Shown piece after piece: positions 27,186-36,043 of a stretch of 64,000 nucleotides of DNA. The position numbers and the translations under genes are program-made. The notes under the pieces were generated by a model, which searched no databases, was not told where the DNA came from, and worked only from the letters and a program-made list of their open reading frames with translations. Source of the stretch: JAEUMD01 sp050246945 (GTDB lineage Bacteria > Pseudomonadota > Alphaproteobacteria > Rhizobiales > Hyphomicrobiaceae); the NCBI GenBank assembly GCA_050246945.1, contig JBFWVC010000013.1, positions 62,001 through 126,000 of the forward strand, written 5' to 3'. How positions within the stretch are numbered: the stretch's first letter is position 1; every line of letters starts with the position of its first letter.

Positions 27186-28283
27186 TCAACAGCAGCTTCC
27201 GACACCGCTCGCCGAAGCCGCAGCGACCGCCACCTTGGCGGGCCTTTGCGCCGGCTCCTCGAGCGGCATCTGCGTGCCGCAACCGGGGAAGATGCCGTAA
27301 TGGGTGGAAAAATCACCGATAGCATCGAAGAAGTTCGCGAAGCGGCTCTCCATCAGCATGCGATAGGTGTTGCCGCAGACCGGGAACACCTTACCCTTCT
27401 CGATGCGGTGGTGCGTGTCGAGCTCGAAGACATCCTCGTGACCGGGGATGCCGCCCTTGTAGACGACCGCCTGGCCGTAATCTTCGCAGCGCGGCTCCAG
27501 TGCATCGATGTTGAAGAGGCGGTAGGTTGCCGAATAGAAGCGCGCCGCGCCGCACTTCGCGGCGAGCCCTGGATCGTCGACCGTCATTGAGCGCGCGGTG
27601 ATCAGGCGCGCATCGCCAAATCCAGCGGAGCGTGAAACCTCCAGGAAGTCGCCCCAATAGAGCGCACCGCCAAGGCACTCGCCCAGCAGCACGGGATCCC
27701 GCCTGACGGCATCGGGCAGGCGGCGGTCCGCATAGACGTCGGAGAAATACATCTCGCCGCCAGGCTTCAGCAGCGAGCGGGCGCCTCTCAGCACGGCAGC
27801 TTTGTCGGGCGACAGGTTGATGACGCAGTTGGATACGATCACATCGAACGAGCCCGGCTCCAACCCGAGCTTATCCAGCTCCTCGATGTAGCCTTCGATG
27901 AAGCTGACGTTGGAGCAGCAATAGCCGAATTTCTTCTTGTGCCAGTCGATGTGGCGGCGGGCCACCTCGAGCTGCTCGGCGGTCATGTCGACGCCCACCA
28001 CGCGACCCTTCGGCCCGACCATCTGCGCCAGAACATAAACGTCCTGTCCGGCGCCACAGCCCAGATCGAGCACACGCGCGCCCTCCAGGTGCTCGGGCGC
28101 GACAAAGCCGCAGCCGTAGTACTTGGCGCGCACCTCTTCGTGTACGTTGGCAAGCGCTGCGCGCAGACCCGGTGGGAGCGCTCCCGGCGTACAGCAGGCG
28201 CTTGTTTTCAAATCATCGCTCGTCGAGAGAACCTTGCCATAATACTCGCGGACGAGATCCTTGGTCTTGGCGTGCTCGTTCAT
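27186..28283 (-). CDS. arsM: Arsenite S-adenosylmethionine methyltransferase
   Basis: 365 residues. The N-terminus has VREYYGKVL and LKTSACC, the SAM motif is VLDLGCGAGQDVYVLAQMVG with VVGVDMT, and VSNCVINLSPDK holds a conserved cysteine. A further cysteine at AAKCGAARFYSATY matches the arsenite-binding set of ArsM. The C-terminal part (PVCGNTYRML, STHYGIFPGCG) is the extension found in this subfamily, and the chain ends GVGSCC. ArsM methylates As(III), giving volatile or soluble methylarsenicals. No arsR, arsB or arsC lies beside it, so regulation and companion genes are elsewhere. Confidence 0.85.
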   Translation of the reverse strand: MNEHAKTKDLVREYYGKVLSTSDDLKTSACCTPGALPPGLRAALANVHEEVRAKYYGCGFVAPEHLEGARVLDLGCGAGQDVYVLAQMVGPKGRVVGVDMTAEQLEVARRHIDWHKKKFGYCCSNVSFIEGYIEELDKLGLEPGSFDVIVSNCVINLSPDKAAVLRGARSLLKPGGEMYFSDVYADRRLPDAVRRDPVLLGECLGGALYWGDFLEVSRSAGFGDARLITARSMTVDDPGLAAKCGAARFYSATYRLFNIDALEPRCEDYGQAVVYKGGIPGHEDVFELDTHHRIEKGKVFPVCGNTYRMLMESRFANFFDAIGDFSTHYGIFPGCGTQMPLEEPAQRPAKVAVAAASASGVGSCC

Positions 28284-28519
28284 TTGGCGTTGCTCTGATG
28301 TCCACTGACTGGATTATCGAAGAGATGTGCCGCAAATACGCGACGCGCGCAAGAAGCGCGGGCGTGGGGGCCATCGTCACTACGATCATGTTACGGCAGA
28401 CCGATGGCAGTCGTTACTGGCGGCCGGAACCAACAACAATGGGCCCAAGACAGGCCGGGTTTGTTTGTCTGGAAGGCGCCAGCGCCGGATGACCATGCGG
28501 CGGGTGGACGCGCCATTGC

Positions 28520-30670
28520 TCAGCCTGCGATCTTCGAGAAGTCGGCGACAGTCAGCGTGGCGGCGCGGATCTCGTTCAGGAGCTTCAGGCGGTTTTCGCG
28601 CAGCTTCATGTCGTCGGCATTGACGGTTACCGTATCGAAGAACGTGTCGACGGGCCCGCGCAACTCGGACAATGCGCGCATGGCGCCCTCGAAGTTCTCG
28701 ACGTTGATCGCCGCCTTCGTGTCGAACTTGACCTTGGCGATGGCCGCCGCCAGATCGCGCTCGGCGGGCTCGGCGAGCAAGGGGCCCGATACCTCGCCGT
28801 CGTAGCGCGTCTTGTCCTTCTTCTCCTCGATCGAGAGGATGTTGGAGGCGCGCTTGACGCCGGTGAGCAGGTTGGCGCCGTCGTCGGTCTTCAAGAAGCC
28901 GTCGAGCGCCTCGACGCGCTTGACGATGAGCGCGAGGTCGTCCTGACCGGGCAGCGCGAACACGGCGTCGATCAGGTCATGCCGCTTGCCGGAATCGCGC
29001 AGGTAGACTTTCAGGCGGTCAGCGAAGAAGGCGATAAGGTCTACCGTTGTCGATCTGATCTTCTTCCCGGACCAATCGACCAATGCCGCGGAGACGGCTT
29101 GAGTTTTGCGGGCCTTCATCGCGCGGTCGCCAAACTGCTTCTCGAGAAGCAATGCCGCCATTTCCATTTTCTTGGTCAGCGACAGCCGAAGATCATTCTC
29201 GATGCAGATGCGGATGACGCCCAGCGCGGCGCGGCGCAGCTGATAGGGATCGCCCGAGCCTGTCGGCTTCTCGCCGATGGCCCAGAAGCCCACCAGCGTG
29301 TCGAGCTTGTCGGCGAGTGCCACGGCAATCGCAACGCTGTCGCCCTCGTCCTCCTTGGGCACCGTGTCGGAGGGGCCCTTGGGCTTGTAGTGCAACTCGA
29401 TGGCGCGGGCGATCTCGGGCTTGGTGCCTGCTTTCTCCGCATAATAGCGGCCCATCAAGCCCTGCAGCTCGGGGAACTCGCCGACCATGCCGGAGACGAG
29501 ATCGGCCTTGCAGAGTTGGGCTGCACGGCGTGCGTCATCCGGGTCGGCATCGACGGCGCCTGCAATCTCGTGCGCCAGCTCGGCAACGCGCTCCACGCGC
29601 TCCTTCTGCGTGCCCAACTGTTCGTGGAACGTGATGCCGTCGAGTGCCGCCTCCATCTCGTCGAGCGGCTTCTTGAGGTCCTGCTCCCAGAAGAACTTGG
29701 CATCCGACAAGCGCGCGGCGATCACCTTCTCGTTGCCGGCGACGATCGCCTCGCCGCCATCGCTCGGAATAAGGTTGGAGACGAGCAGAAACTTGTTGGC
29801 GAGCTTGCCCGTCTTCGGATCGCGCAGCGAGAAGCATTTCTGATGCTGCTTCATCGAGGTCATCAGGCATTCGGGCGGCACGTCCAGAAATGCCTCGTCG
29901 AACGAACCCATGTAGACGGTCGGCCATTCGGTCAGTCCGGCATTCTCGGCGACAAGAGCCTCGTCCTCGATCCACTCGAGCTTCTCCTTCGTGGCAATCT
30001 CGCGCGCCTGCTCGGCAATCGCAGCCTGACGCTCGGAAGGTGGCAGCAGCACCTTCGCACCCATGAGCTTCTTGCCGTAATCCTCGAAGCTCTTGGCGTG
30101 GATTGCGTCGCGACCGTGGAAGCGATGGCCGCGGGTTGCATCTCCACTTCTCAGACCCGCCACCTCGAAGTCGACAACCTTGCCTCCCAACAGGCACAGG
30201 ATCGAATGAATCGGGCGCACCCACAGGAAACTCGACGAGCCCCAGCGCATGGATTTCGGCCAGGGGAACCGGCCCATCACGTCAGGCACCGTCTCGGCAA
30301 CGATCTCGGTGGCGGCACGGCCGGGCTTCTCAATGCGGGCAACGTAATAGTCGCCCTTCTTCTCGTCCTTGACGACTTCAGCCTCTTCGACCGACTTCAG
30401 CCCTGCCGCTTTCAGAAATCCTTCCACCGCCTTCTCCGGCGCGCCGACACGCGGACCTTTGCGCTCCTCGGAAATGGCGGGAGATTTCGCTGGTACGTTC
30501 TCAACCGCAAGTGTGAGACGACGCGGCGTGGCAAAGCTCAGCGCGTCACCAACCTCGAGACCGCGTGCCTTCAGCCCTTCGACGACGAGGCGCTTCAGGT
30601 CGTCGGCAGCGCGGCCCTGCATGCGGGCCGGGATTTCTTCGGAAAAGATTTCGAGCAGAAGTTCGGACAT
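28520..30670 (-). CDS. glyS: Glycyl-tRNA synthetase beta subunit
   Basis: 716 residues beginning MSELLLEIFSEEIPARMQ, the standard GlyS start. Diagnostic stretches include FPKSMRWGSSSFLWVRPI in the variant PWPKSMRWG form, VPPECLMTSMKQHQKCF, LLVSNLIPSDGG and the HD-like domain CKADLVSGMVGEFPELQG. The C-terminal anticodon-binding region is present. It joins two GlyQ chains to charge tRNA-Gly. Its partner glyQ lies 5.4 kb away on the same strand, with accessory genes in between, which is an unusual distance for this pair. Confidence 0.97.
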   Translation of the reverse strand: MSELLLEIFSEEIPARMQGRAADDLKRLVVEGLKARGLEVGDALSFATPRRLTLAVENVPAKSPAISEERKGPRVGAPEKAVEGFLKAAGLKSVEEAEVVKDEKKGDYYVARIEKPGRAATEIVAETVPDVMGRFPWPKSMRWGSSSFLWVRPIHSILCLLGGKVVDFEVAGLRSGDATRGHRFHGRDAIHAKSFEDYGKKLMGAKVLLPPSERQAAIAEQAREIATKEKLEWIEDEALVAENAGLTEWPTVYMGSFDEAFLDVPPECLMTSMKQHQKCFSLRDPKTGKLANKFLLVSNLIPSDGGEAIVAGNEKVIAARLSDAKFFWEQDLKKPLDEMEAALDGITFHEQLGTQKERVERVAELAHEIAGAVDADPDDARRAAQLCKADLVSGMVGEFPELQGLMGRYYAEKAGTKPEIARAIELHYKPKGPSDTVPKEDEGDSVAIAVALADKLDTLVGFWAIGEKPTGSGDPYQLRRAALGVIRICIENDLRLSLTKKMEMAALLLEKQFGDRAMKARKTQAVSAALVDWSGKKIRSTTVDLIAFFADRLKVYLRDSGKRHDLIDAVFALPGQDDLALIVKRVEALDGFLKTDDGANLLTGVKRASNILSIEEKKDKTRYDGEVSGPLLAEPAERDLAAAIAKVKFDTKAAINVENFEGAMRALSELRGPVDTFFDTVTVNADDMKLRENRLKLLNEIRAATLTVADFSKIAG

Positions 30671-30703
30671 GAAAATCGCAGTCGTCAGGTGATGTTGTCG
30701 GGA

Positions 30704-30925
30704 TCAGTTGGCGGGCTGGGCAGCAGGTCCAGCAGCCGGATTGCCCAGAACGAGGTGGGCGATATCGTCAGTCGCGCCCGTTGCCATCAGGTAGCCGATG
30801 CCAACGAGGATCATGGCGACGGCAAAGAGCCGAACTGGACGTTGGCGGCGCAGCGCAATCCAGGCGATCAACATCAGCGGTATCGCTAGTATCAGCGCTC
30901 CGGCGATTTTTGCAGGGATCATCAT
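30704..30925 (-). CDS. Small membrane protein upstream of glyS
   Basis: About 73 residues from MMIPAKIAGALILAIPLML; GGGAGG sits just upstream, and an earlier ATG at 30967 would begin inside a Pro/Arg-rich stretch. Two hydrophobic helices and an Ala/Pro-rich C-terminus are visible. It ends 33 bases before glyS and probably shares its transcript. Family not recognised; small membrane proteins between glyQ and glyS are common in Rhizobiales. Confidence 0.55.
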   Translation of the reverse strand: MMIPAKIAGALILAIPLMLIAWIALRRQRPVRLFAVAMILVGIGYLMATGATDDIAHLVLGNPAAGPAAQPAN

Positions 30926-31064
30926 CGGCCTCCCGAGCCTTCGTGGCCCCGGGATGGGGCCCGTCATCCAGTCACGCCCTTCTAGCGCAGGGGGGAGCCA
31001 CCCGCCACGATTTGTTTACCGCAACGGTAGCATCAGGCAGCGAGCTGCGCATCCGCCAGGCAGA

Positions 31065-31373
31065 TCAGTTGAACACAACGGCCAGGATGGCCAGCAGGAC
31101 CGCGGCGGCAATGAACAGCCACAACACGAGGCCGGCACTCTCCACGCCTGCATAAGCGAGCGCCGCCACAATGCCGAGTGCAGCGAGCCATCCGAACAAC
31201 GCGGGCTGAAGCGACCTCGGCCAGCGCCGCCAGACCACCACTCCAATGACAATCGCCGCTATGGCGATGAGCGTCGCCTCGCCGAGCTTGCGGGGATCAG
31301 TGATGACCGACCCTATGCCAGCGTCCAGAACCACCATGAGAAGCGGTCCCGCTGCCGCAAAAACGCCCACCAT
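31065..31373 (-). CDS. Small membrane protein, unknown
   Basis: 102 residues from MVGVFAAAGPLLMVV, with GAGAGG seven bases upstream. Four hydrophobic segments, including LIAIAAIVIGVVVWRRW and LVLWLFIAAAVLLAILAVVF, cover most of the chain. It could head the transcript running into the next small membrane protein and glyS. No functional motif is visible. Confidence 0.6.
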   Translation of the reverse strand: MVGVFAAAGPLLMVVLDAGIGSVITDPRKLGEATLIAIAAIVIGVVVWRRWPRSLQPALFGWLAALGIVAALAYAGVESAGLVLWLFIAAAVLLAILAVVFN

Positions 31374-31541
31374 CGCGTGCCTCTCGTCAAATCGAACGCG
31401 TATTGCCCGGCAGGCCCACCCGAGTGGGCGACCTGTTCAATACTGGGACCAATTTCAATGAAGTGGAAGGTATGTCACTCAACTGTTTTTTCAGCGAATT
31501 AACTAATACTAGGGCGCGATCGAAACGTCCGGGCAAGAGCC

Positions 31542-32015
31542 ATGTTTCAAAACGAAGGATCCAACGACGTCCAGCTTGCCGTGGAACTCCTGATGAGCGA
31601 CGGCCGGCGCGTGTTTGGCAAGGTGACCGTGCCTTACGGCTCGCAGCTGATCAAACAACTCAATGGTTCGAACCGCTTCCTGGAGTTCGAGGATGGGGAC
31701 GGCACGCCCAAGTTCGTTTCGAAGGACAGCGTCGTCGAACTCACCGAGGCCAAGGCGAAGAAGCCGCCGAAGCTGGAGCCGTCCAAAGCGATGGAGAGCG
31801 ACAATCCATACGTCGTTCTGGGCGTGCCGACGGACGCGAACCACGATGTGATCCGCTCAGCCTATGCGCACCTTGCCAAACAATACCACCCTGACCAGTT
31901 CAACGCGGTGCGGCTGCCGCCGGAGGTGGCGGGTTACATGACCCGGATGTTCGAGCGGATCAGCACCGCCTACCAGATGCTGGCGCGCCGCCACATGCCG
32001 GAAGCGGCAGAGTGA
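31542..32015 (+). CDS. Protein with C-terminal J domain
   Basis: 157 residues. The N-terminal ~75 residues are a beta-rich region with ELLMSDGRRVFGKVTVPYG and FLEFEDGDGTPKFVSKDSV. The C-terminal part is a J domain (NPYVVLGVPTDANHDVIRSAYAHLAKQYHPD), with the HPD motif near residue 118. J domains stimulate DnaK-family ATPases; having the domain at the C-terminus after an adaptor-like region suggests a specialised co-chaperone. It reads opposite to the glyQ/glyS genes, in the accessory stretch between them. Confidence 0.8.
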   Translation: MFQNEGSNDVQLAVELLMSDGRRVFGKVTVPYGSQLIKQLNGSNRFLEFEDGDGTPKFVSKDSVVELTEAKAKKPPKLEPSKAMESDNPYVVLGVPTDANHDVIRSAYAHLAKQYHPDQFNAVRLPPEVAGYMTRMFERISTAYQMLARRHMPEAAE

Positions 32016-32214
32016 TACGCGCAAGCGCGAATACTGCGCTGCCGGGAGCGGCGCGCTCAACAGCGGTAGAAATTGCCGACAAACGAGAAAAAGCGCCCGA
32101 ATTGTCATTTCAATTTTGAAAAGACTTCGGTCCGCTTCACGAGCGTTCCGACACTGACGCTTGGCTCCCAATCGGGCACCTGCGCGTCAGCCCGGAAACC
32201 GAGATTTTTGGTCC

Positions 32215-32278
32215 GTGTTCTGGATCGACTGTCGATTGACGACCGCCGCCTGGGACTAAGACGCCAGATCCAGAACAC
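32215..32278. repeat. Inverted repeat upstream of the autotransporter
   Basis: GTGTTCTGGATC (32215-32226) pairs perfectly with GATCCAGAACAC (32267-32278). The TTCTGGATCGA core recurs at 34980 on the far side of the autotransporter gene. Confidence 0.6.
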
Positions 32279-32300
32279 CAGCGGGCCGCTGAGAGTGCTC

Positions 32301-32337
32301 TTCACGCTGAATCGCTGTTCAGTCCATCTAAACATGC
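32301..32337 (+). repeat. Diverged copy of the R2 hairpin repeat
   Basis: Starts TTCACGCTGAA and ends TAAACATGC as in the tandem units at 53265-53483, with the middle altered and the left GCATGTT arm lost. Confidence 0.5.
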
Positions 32338-32655
32338 TTCAAAGCGCGCTAAACTTATACATTTGCAGCAAAATGAGCGACCAGCTCAGATCTGCTCACA
32401 CTTGCAAGCCGCGAGTACCAGACATTCCAAAATAAAACGCGTCGAACTCTGCCTCGGCGACTTTGTCGACAATGAATCTGACTGTGTCTTTGCCGATACT
32501 CCACAGCCTAATTCTGCCCATCTATAAAATTTATAGTTGAGGATTTTGGCTGTCCTTCAACCTCAGGTTCGGCAATATGCCGGCCGTGTTCTGAGTTCTT
32601 TGTGTGTGTTGCGTTGCGTATGGAGACAGCTATGGGATGATTGGAGGGCCGTTGA

Positions 32656-34869
32656 ATGGTTCAACGCAGGCGGAGCGCCCGCATTGGCGCAAGTGAATTC
32701 ACATTCTTGCCGCAGAAGTCGAGGGGCCCACTTGGCCTGGGCGCGGCGCTGGCGATGGGATCTGCAGCATGTGCATTGGCGCTGTTTGCTCCGAGCCCAG
32801 CCTGGGCAGCTTGCTCGACCCCAAACAACGTAAACTGCGATGTGGACTCAACCACATGGTGGGGCGATTTCGAGAACGGCGTATCTGCGGCAGGCACGGT
32901 CAACGTCCTGTCGGGAGTCACGCTCAACACTCTCGCTCCCTCCGTCTTCTACAACGGCAACTTTGATGCTGATCTTAGCGCTTACAGCATGGGCACCCTC
33001 AACGTCCTGAGCGGCGCCTACTTCAACAACAATTTCACGTTTATAAACGGCTCCGAAGCGACCGGCGTTGTCAATGTTGGCGGCTCTTTCGACAACCGTT
33101 CCGGCACCACTTTCATCAACGGCGACAATGGCGCAGGCACGCTTACCGTACAGAATGGCGGCGTCTTTAATAACGCCGGACAGTTCTACAACGGCGACTC
33201 TGGTGAGGGCTCGGGCTCTGTCGTAATCCAAAGTGGTGGCGAATTCAGAAACACGTCGTCTGGCCAAATTTCTCAATCCAACGGCAGCATTTCCAACGCA
33301 GGTACGTTCGAGAATCTGGGAGCCTTGAACGGCGGTACTGTCACCAACGAGGCCGGCGGCGAGTTCGTGCACTATGCGGGCAACCAGATCGGAAACTTCT
33401 CGTCAGTCGGCTTCACCAACCATGGCACGTTCAACATCGGCCTTGGCAATCTTGCAACGACCACGCTCAACGGATCCTACACGCAATCGTCGAGCGGCAC
33501 GCTGGCGATTCGCGCCGACTTCGCCACCGCGACGTCCGACCGACTCGTCGTCAACGGCCCGGTGACCGTAGCGGGAAAGGTCGATGTCTCACTCATGAAC
33601 TTCAACTCCGCCTCGACGTTTCAGACCTTCTATGGGGTCGTTACGTCGACAACCGACCTAATAACCGATAATGGGCTCACGACGAACGAAGACACAGCCG
33701 TCGTCGCCTACCGGCTACAGAGACGGACTGATGATGGCAGCGACAACATCGACCTTCAAATCTACGTCGACTTCCAGGGCATAGATGGCGGATTGACACC
33801 TAATCAGAATAGTGTGGGTGGTGGACTGAACGACGCCCTGGATAGTGGCGCAACACTTGCGTTCATGCCGGCGCTCTTTGAGCTTGGGACAACCGCTGAG
33901 CTTGCCAATGCGCTCGACCAGCTCGCGCCAGCCGGCGTCGGCGCCACCACTGCATCGATGATGCAATCGGGAACCACGTTCGCCGAGCAACTCTTGTCCT
34001 GCCGCACACTCGGCGAGGGTGATGCCAACGCCATCATCCGCGAAGGCCAGTGCTTGTGGGCACGCGGCACGATTCGCCACGCTTCCTACGAGAACGGCGG
34101 CCGGACCTACGGGGCGAAAGAAACGGCTCCGTTCTATTCGGCCGGTGCGCAATTCAATCTCGGCGGCGCGTGGCGCATGGGCGGCGGCATAGGTTATGAA
34201 ACCACCGACCTCGACACGTACACCGGCGGCACCGATACCGACCGCCTGCATCTGGGCGCGGTGCTGAAGTACAACCCCGGTCCGCTGCTGCTGGCAGCCA
34301 CGGTCACCGGTGCCTTCGGATGGTCGGACAGCGTTCGCCATGTCAACATCGATGACTTCTCGGCTACCGCTCATGGAACGTACGAGTCAGACCTCATCTC
34401 CGGCCGACTCACGGCAGCCTATCTGCTGCCCTTCCAGCGCTTCTACCTGAAGCCGCAAGTCGACGTCGCCTACATGCACGTGTCGCGTGACGGCTATCGC
34501 GAGCATGGCGACGGCGATATCGCGCTTTCGGTTGGCAGCAGCAGCGACGGCGTGTGGTCGGTGATCCCGATGCTGGAACTCGGCACCGAGGTTGCTCTTA
34601 CCAGCGGCGGCGTGGCGCGTCCGTTCCTCAGGGGCGGTGTCACATGGCGCGACAAGGACAGCTTCGTGACGAGTTCGACGTTCATCGGAGCTCCCGATGG
34701 CGCACCGTTCTCGGTGACAAGCCAAATCGACGACGTGACGGCCAACATCGCCGCCGGTCTCGATCTGATCGCACCGTCCGACACGACGCTCCGGTTGCAG
34801 TACGACGGACAGTTCGGCGATACGGTCCAGCAGCACGTCGGATCGGCGAAGCTCAGCGTCAAGTACTAA
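32656..34869 (+). CDS. Autotransporter (type Va secretion) surface protein
   Basis: 737 residues. A long signal region (basic start, then LGLGAALAMGSAACALALFAPSPAWA) ends in AWA. The passenger, about residues 50-440, is rich in Asn, Gly, Ser and Thr with repeated NVLSG, FNN and NGD-type motifs, as in right-handed beta-helices. The C-terminal ~280 residues have alternating aromatic beta strands of an outer-membrane barrel (LWARGTIRHASYENGGR, GIGYETTDLDTYTGG, YLLPFQRFYLKPQVDVAYM), ending in ...SVKY with the terminal aromatic residue. Such proteins export their own passenger for adhesion or biofilm formation. The real start could be downstream, for example near MGSAAC. Confidence 0.86.
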   Translation: MVQRRRSARIGASEFTFLPQKSRGPLGLGAALAMGSAACALALFAPSPAWAACSTPNNVNCDVDSTTWWGDFENGVSAAGTVNVLSGVTLNTLAPSVFYNGNFDADLSAYSMGTLNVLSGAYFNNNFTFINGSEATGVVNVGGSFDNRSGTTFINGDNGAGTLTVQNGGVFNNAGQFYNGDSGEGSGSVVIQSGGEFRNTSSGQISQSNGSISNAGTFENLGALNGGTVTNEAGGEFVHYAGNQIGNFSSVGFTNHGTFNIGLGNLATTTLNGSYTQSSSGTLAIRADFATATSDRLVVNGPVTVAGKVDVSLMNFNSASTFQTFYGVVTSTTDLITDNGLTTNEDTAVVAYRLQRRTDDGSDNIDLQIYVDFQGIDGGLTPNQNSVGGGLNDALDSGATLAFMPALFELGTTAELANALDQLAPAGVGATTASMMQSGTTFAEQLLSCRTLGEGDANAIIREGQCLWARGTIRHASYENGGRTYGAKETAPFYSAGAQFNLGGAWRMGGGIGYETTDLDTYTGGTDTDRLHLGAVLKYNPGPLLLAATVTGAFGWSDSVRHVNIDDFSATAHGTYESDLISGRLTAAYLLPFQRFYLKPQVDVAYMHVSRDGYREHGDGDIALSVGSSSDGVWSVIPMLELGTEVALTSGGVARPFLRGGVTWRDKDSFVTSSTFIGAPDGAPFSVTSQIDDVTANIAAGLDLIAPSDTTLRLQYDGQFGDTVQQHVGSAKLSVKY

Positions 34870-35196
34870 ATCAATGTAGCGCGCTGCGTTCCGCGATGTA
34901 GCTGCGTAACGACACGGTTGCGGTGCGATGCCTGGTTTCCAAGCATTGCCCCACAACACCCAACATTCCGCGTTGGCAATTCTGGATCGATCGTCTTGAG
35001 GCTGTCCCCCAGGTCTCAAGCGGTCGGTCCAGAACCATTTCATGCATGTCACGCAGGTGAGCGCAGTGGCTTTGCGCGAACGGCATGCACAAAAGCAGAG
35101 GCAGAGACTTGGAGCGCCAGGAGCGGATCAACACCGCCCACCGGATGCTCGGGTTCATGCCCCAGGACGCCGAGGCCGGCCGGCGAAGTGGCGCAC
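34870..35196. other. Intergenic region after the autotransporter gene
   Basis: 327 bases between convergent genes. The main content is the long stem-loop at 34980-35034; nothing else recognised. Confidence 0.4.
34980..35034 (+). repeat. Long imperfect hairpin after the autotransporter
   Basis: 34980-35000 pairs with 35015-35034 over about 20 bp, including three G-U pairs on the RNA level and one bulge. It begins TTCTGGATCGA like the inverted repeat at 32218 and ends CCAGAA. It may also terminate the autotransporter message. Confidence 0.55.
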
Positions 35197-35955
35197 TCAG
35201 GATTTGAAAGCCTGCGCAATCAGAATGCAGCCCGAAACGAGCAGCAGGCACAGCACCACACGCTGAAAGGTGCGGGGCGAAACGAGCGCATAGGTGCGGG
35301 CGCCCATCCATGCTCCAACAAGCGTCATGGGCAGGCAAAACATGGCTATGCCAAGTAGATTCGCGGTGATCTGGCCGCTGATGCCCATCCCGATACTGGC
35401 CAGAGTCAGCACGATCAAGTTGAAGGGCTGATAGATCGCCCTTTGGTCGGCGCTTTCGCCGCCACGGAGTTGAAGCCATATCAGCGGAAGGGGGCCCGAC
35501 AAGCCCGCAAATCCACCGAGGAAACCGCCACCGACTCCGATGAGGCTGTCGGCGGACTTGCCGCCCCAGCTTCCGATCTCGCGCCTGTTACGTCGCGCCA
35601 GTTGATAGAACGCATACGTGACGAGGAAGGCGCCCATCGACGTTCTTAGAATGAATGGCGAAGCTGCCGCCAAGGCGGCAATTCCGATCGGAACTCCGAT
35701 CAGACCGCCGAGCAAGAAGGGCATTGCACGCGGCCAGTTGAATGCCTTGCGGACGGCGATGAGACCGACGACCTGGGCAGTCACGGAAGCGAGTGCGACA
35801 AGTGGCGGTACCATCGGCGCCGGAAGCGCATGAAACCACAGTCCCGATGCGACAAGTCCGGTCCCAAAACCGGCAAAGCCCGTGGTGAAACCCGCGACCA
35901 GGGCGCCGAGGATGACCATTGCAAGCGCCGCGGTGTTCGATGTTGTCTCAAGCAT
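35197..35955 (-). CDS. TauE/SafE family permease
   Basis: 252 residues with seven to eight hydrophobic helices. ILGALVAGFTTGFAGFGTGLVASGLWF and GVGGGFLGGFAGLSGPLPLIWLQLRG are the two glycine-rich signature repeats of the TauE/SafE family. Members export sulfite, sulfoacetate or other organosulfonates, but no sulfur gene is nearby, so the substrate is open. It ends the minus-strand run from glyQ with only 88 bases between them, and it may be part of the accessory material inserted between glyQ and glyS. Confidence 0.87.
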   Translation of the reverse strand: MLETTSNTAALAMVILGALVAGFTTGFAGFGTGLVASGLWFHALPAPMVPPLVALASVTAQVVGLIAVRKAFNWPRAMPFLLGGLIGVPIGIAALAAASPFILRTSMGAFLVTYAFYQLARRNRREIGSWGGKSADSLIGVGGGFLGGFAGLSGPLPLIWLQLRGGESADQRAIYQPFNLIVLTLASIGMGISGQITANLLGIAMFCLPMTLVGAWMGARTYALVSPRTFQRVVLCLLLVSGCILIAQAFKS

Positions 35956-36043
35956 TGCAGTCAGTCAGCAGAGGCGACGCCCACATTGGAGCGAGTTCGA
36001 TCACCGGGCCGGTGCCAGTCCCCGCATGCGCATCTTCGCGCGT

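Larger units (their letters stand above)
32016..32655. other. AT-richer 640-base intergenic region upstream of the autotransporter
   Basis: Less GC-rich than its surroundings. It holds an inverted repeat (32215-32278), a diverged copy of the 58-bp R2 unit (32301-32337) and, near 32525, CTATAAA-A-TTTATAG, a perfect 7-bp palindrome about 130 bases before the autotransporter start that could be an operator or promoter part. No gene seen. Confidence 0.45.

Noticed and set aside
28979..30889. 636-codon plus-strand open frame
   Set aside because: It is the antisense shadow of glyS, whose product is unmistakable; GC-rich codon use keeps the opposite strand open.
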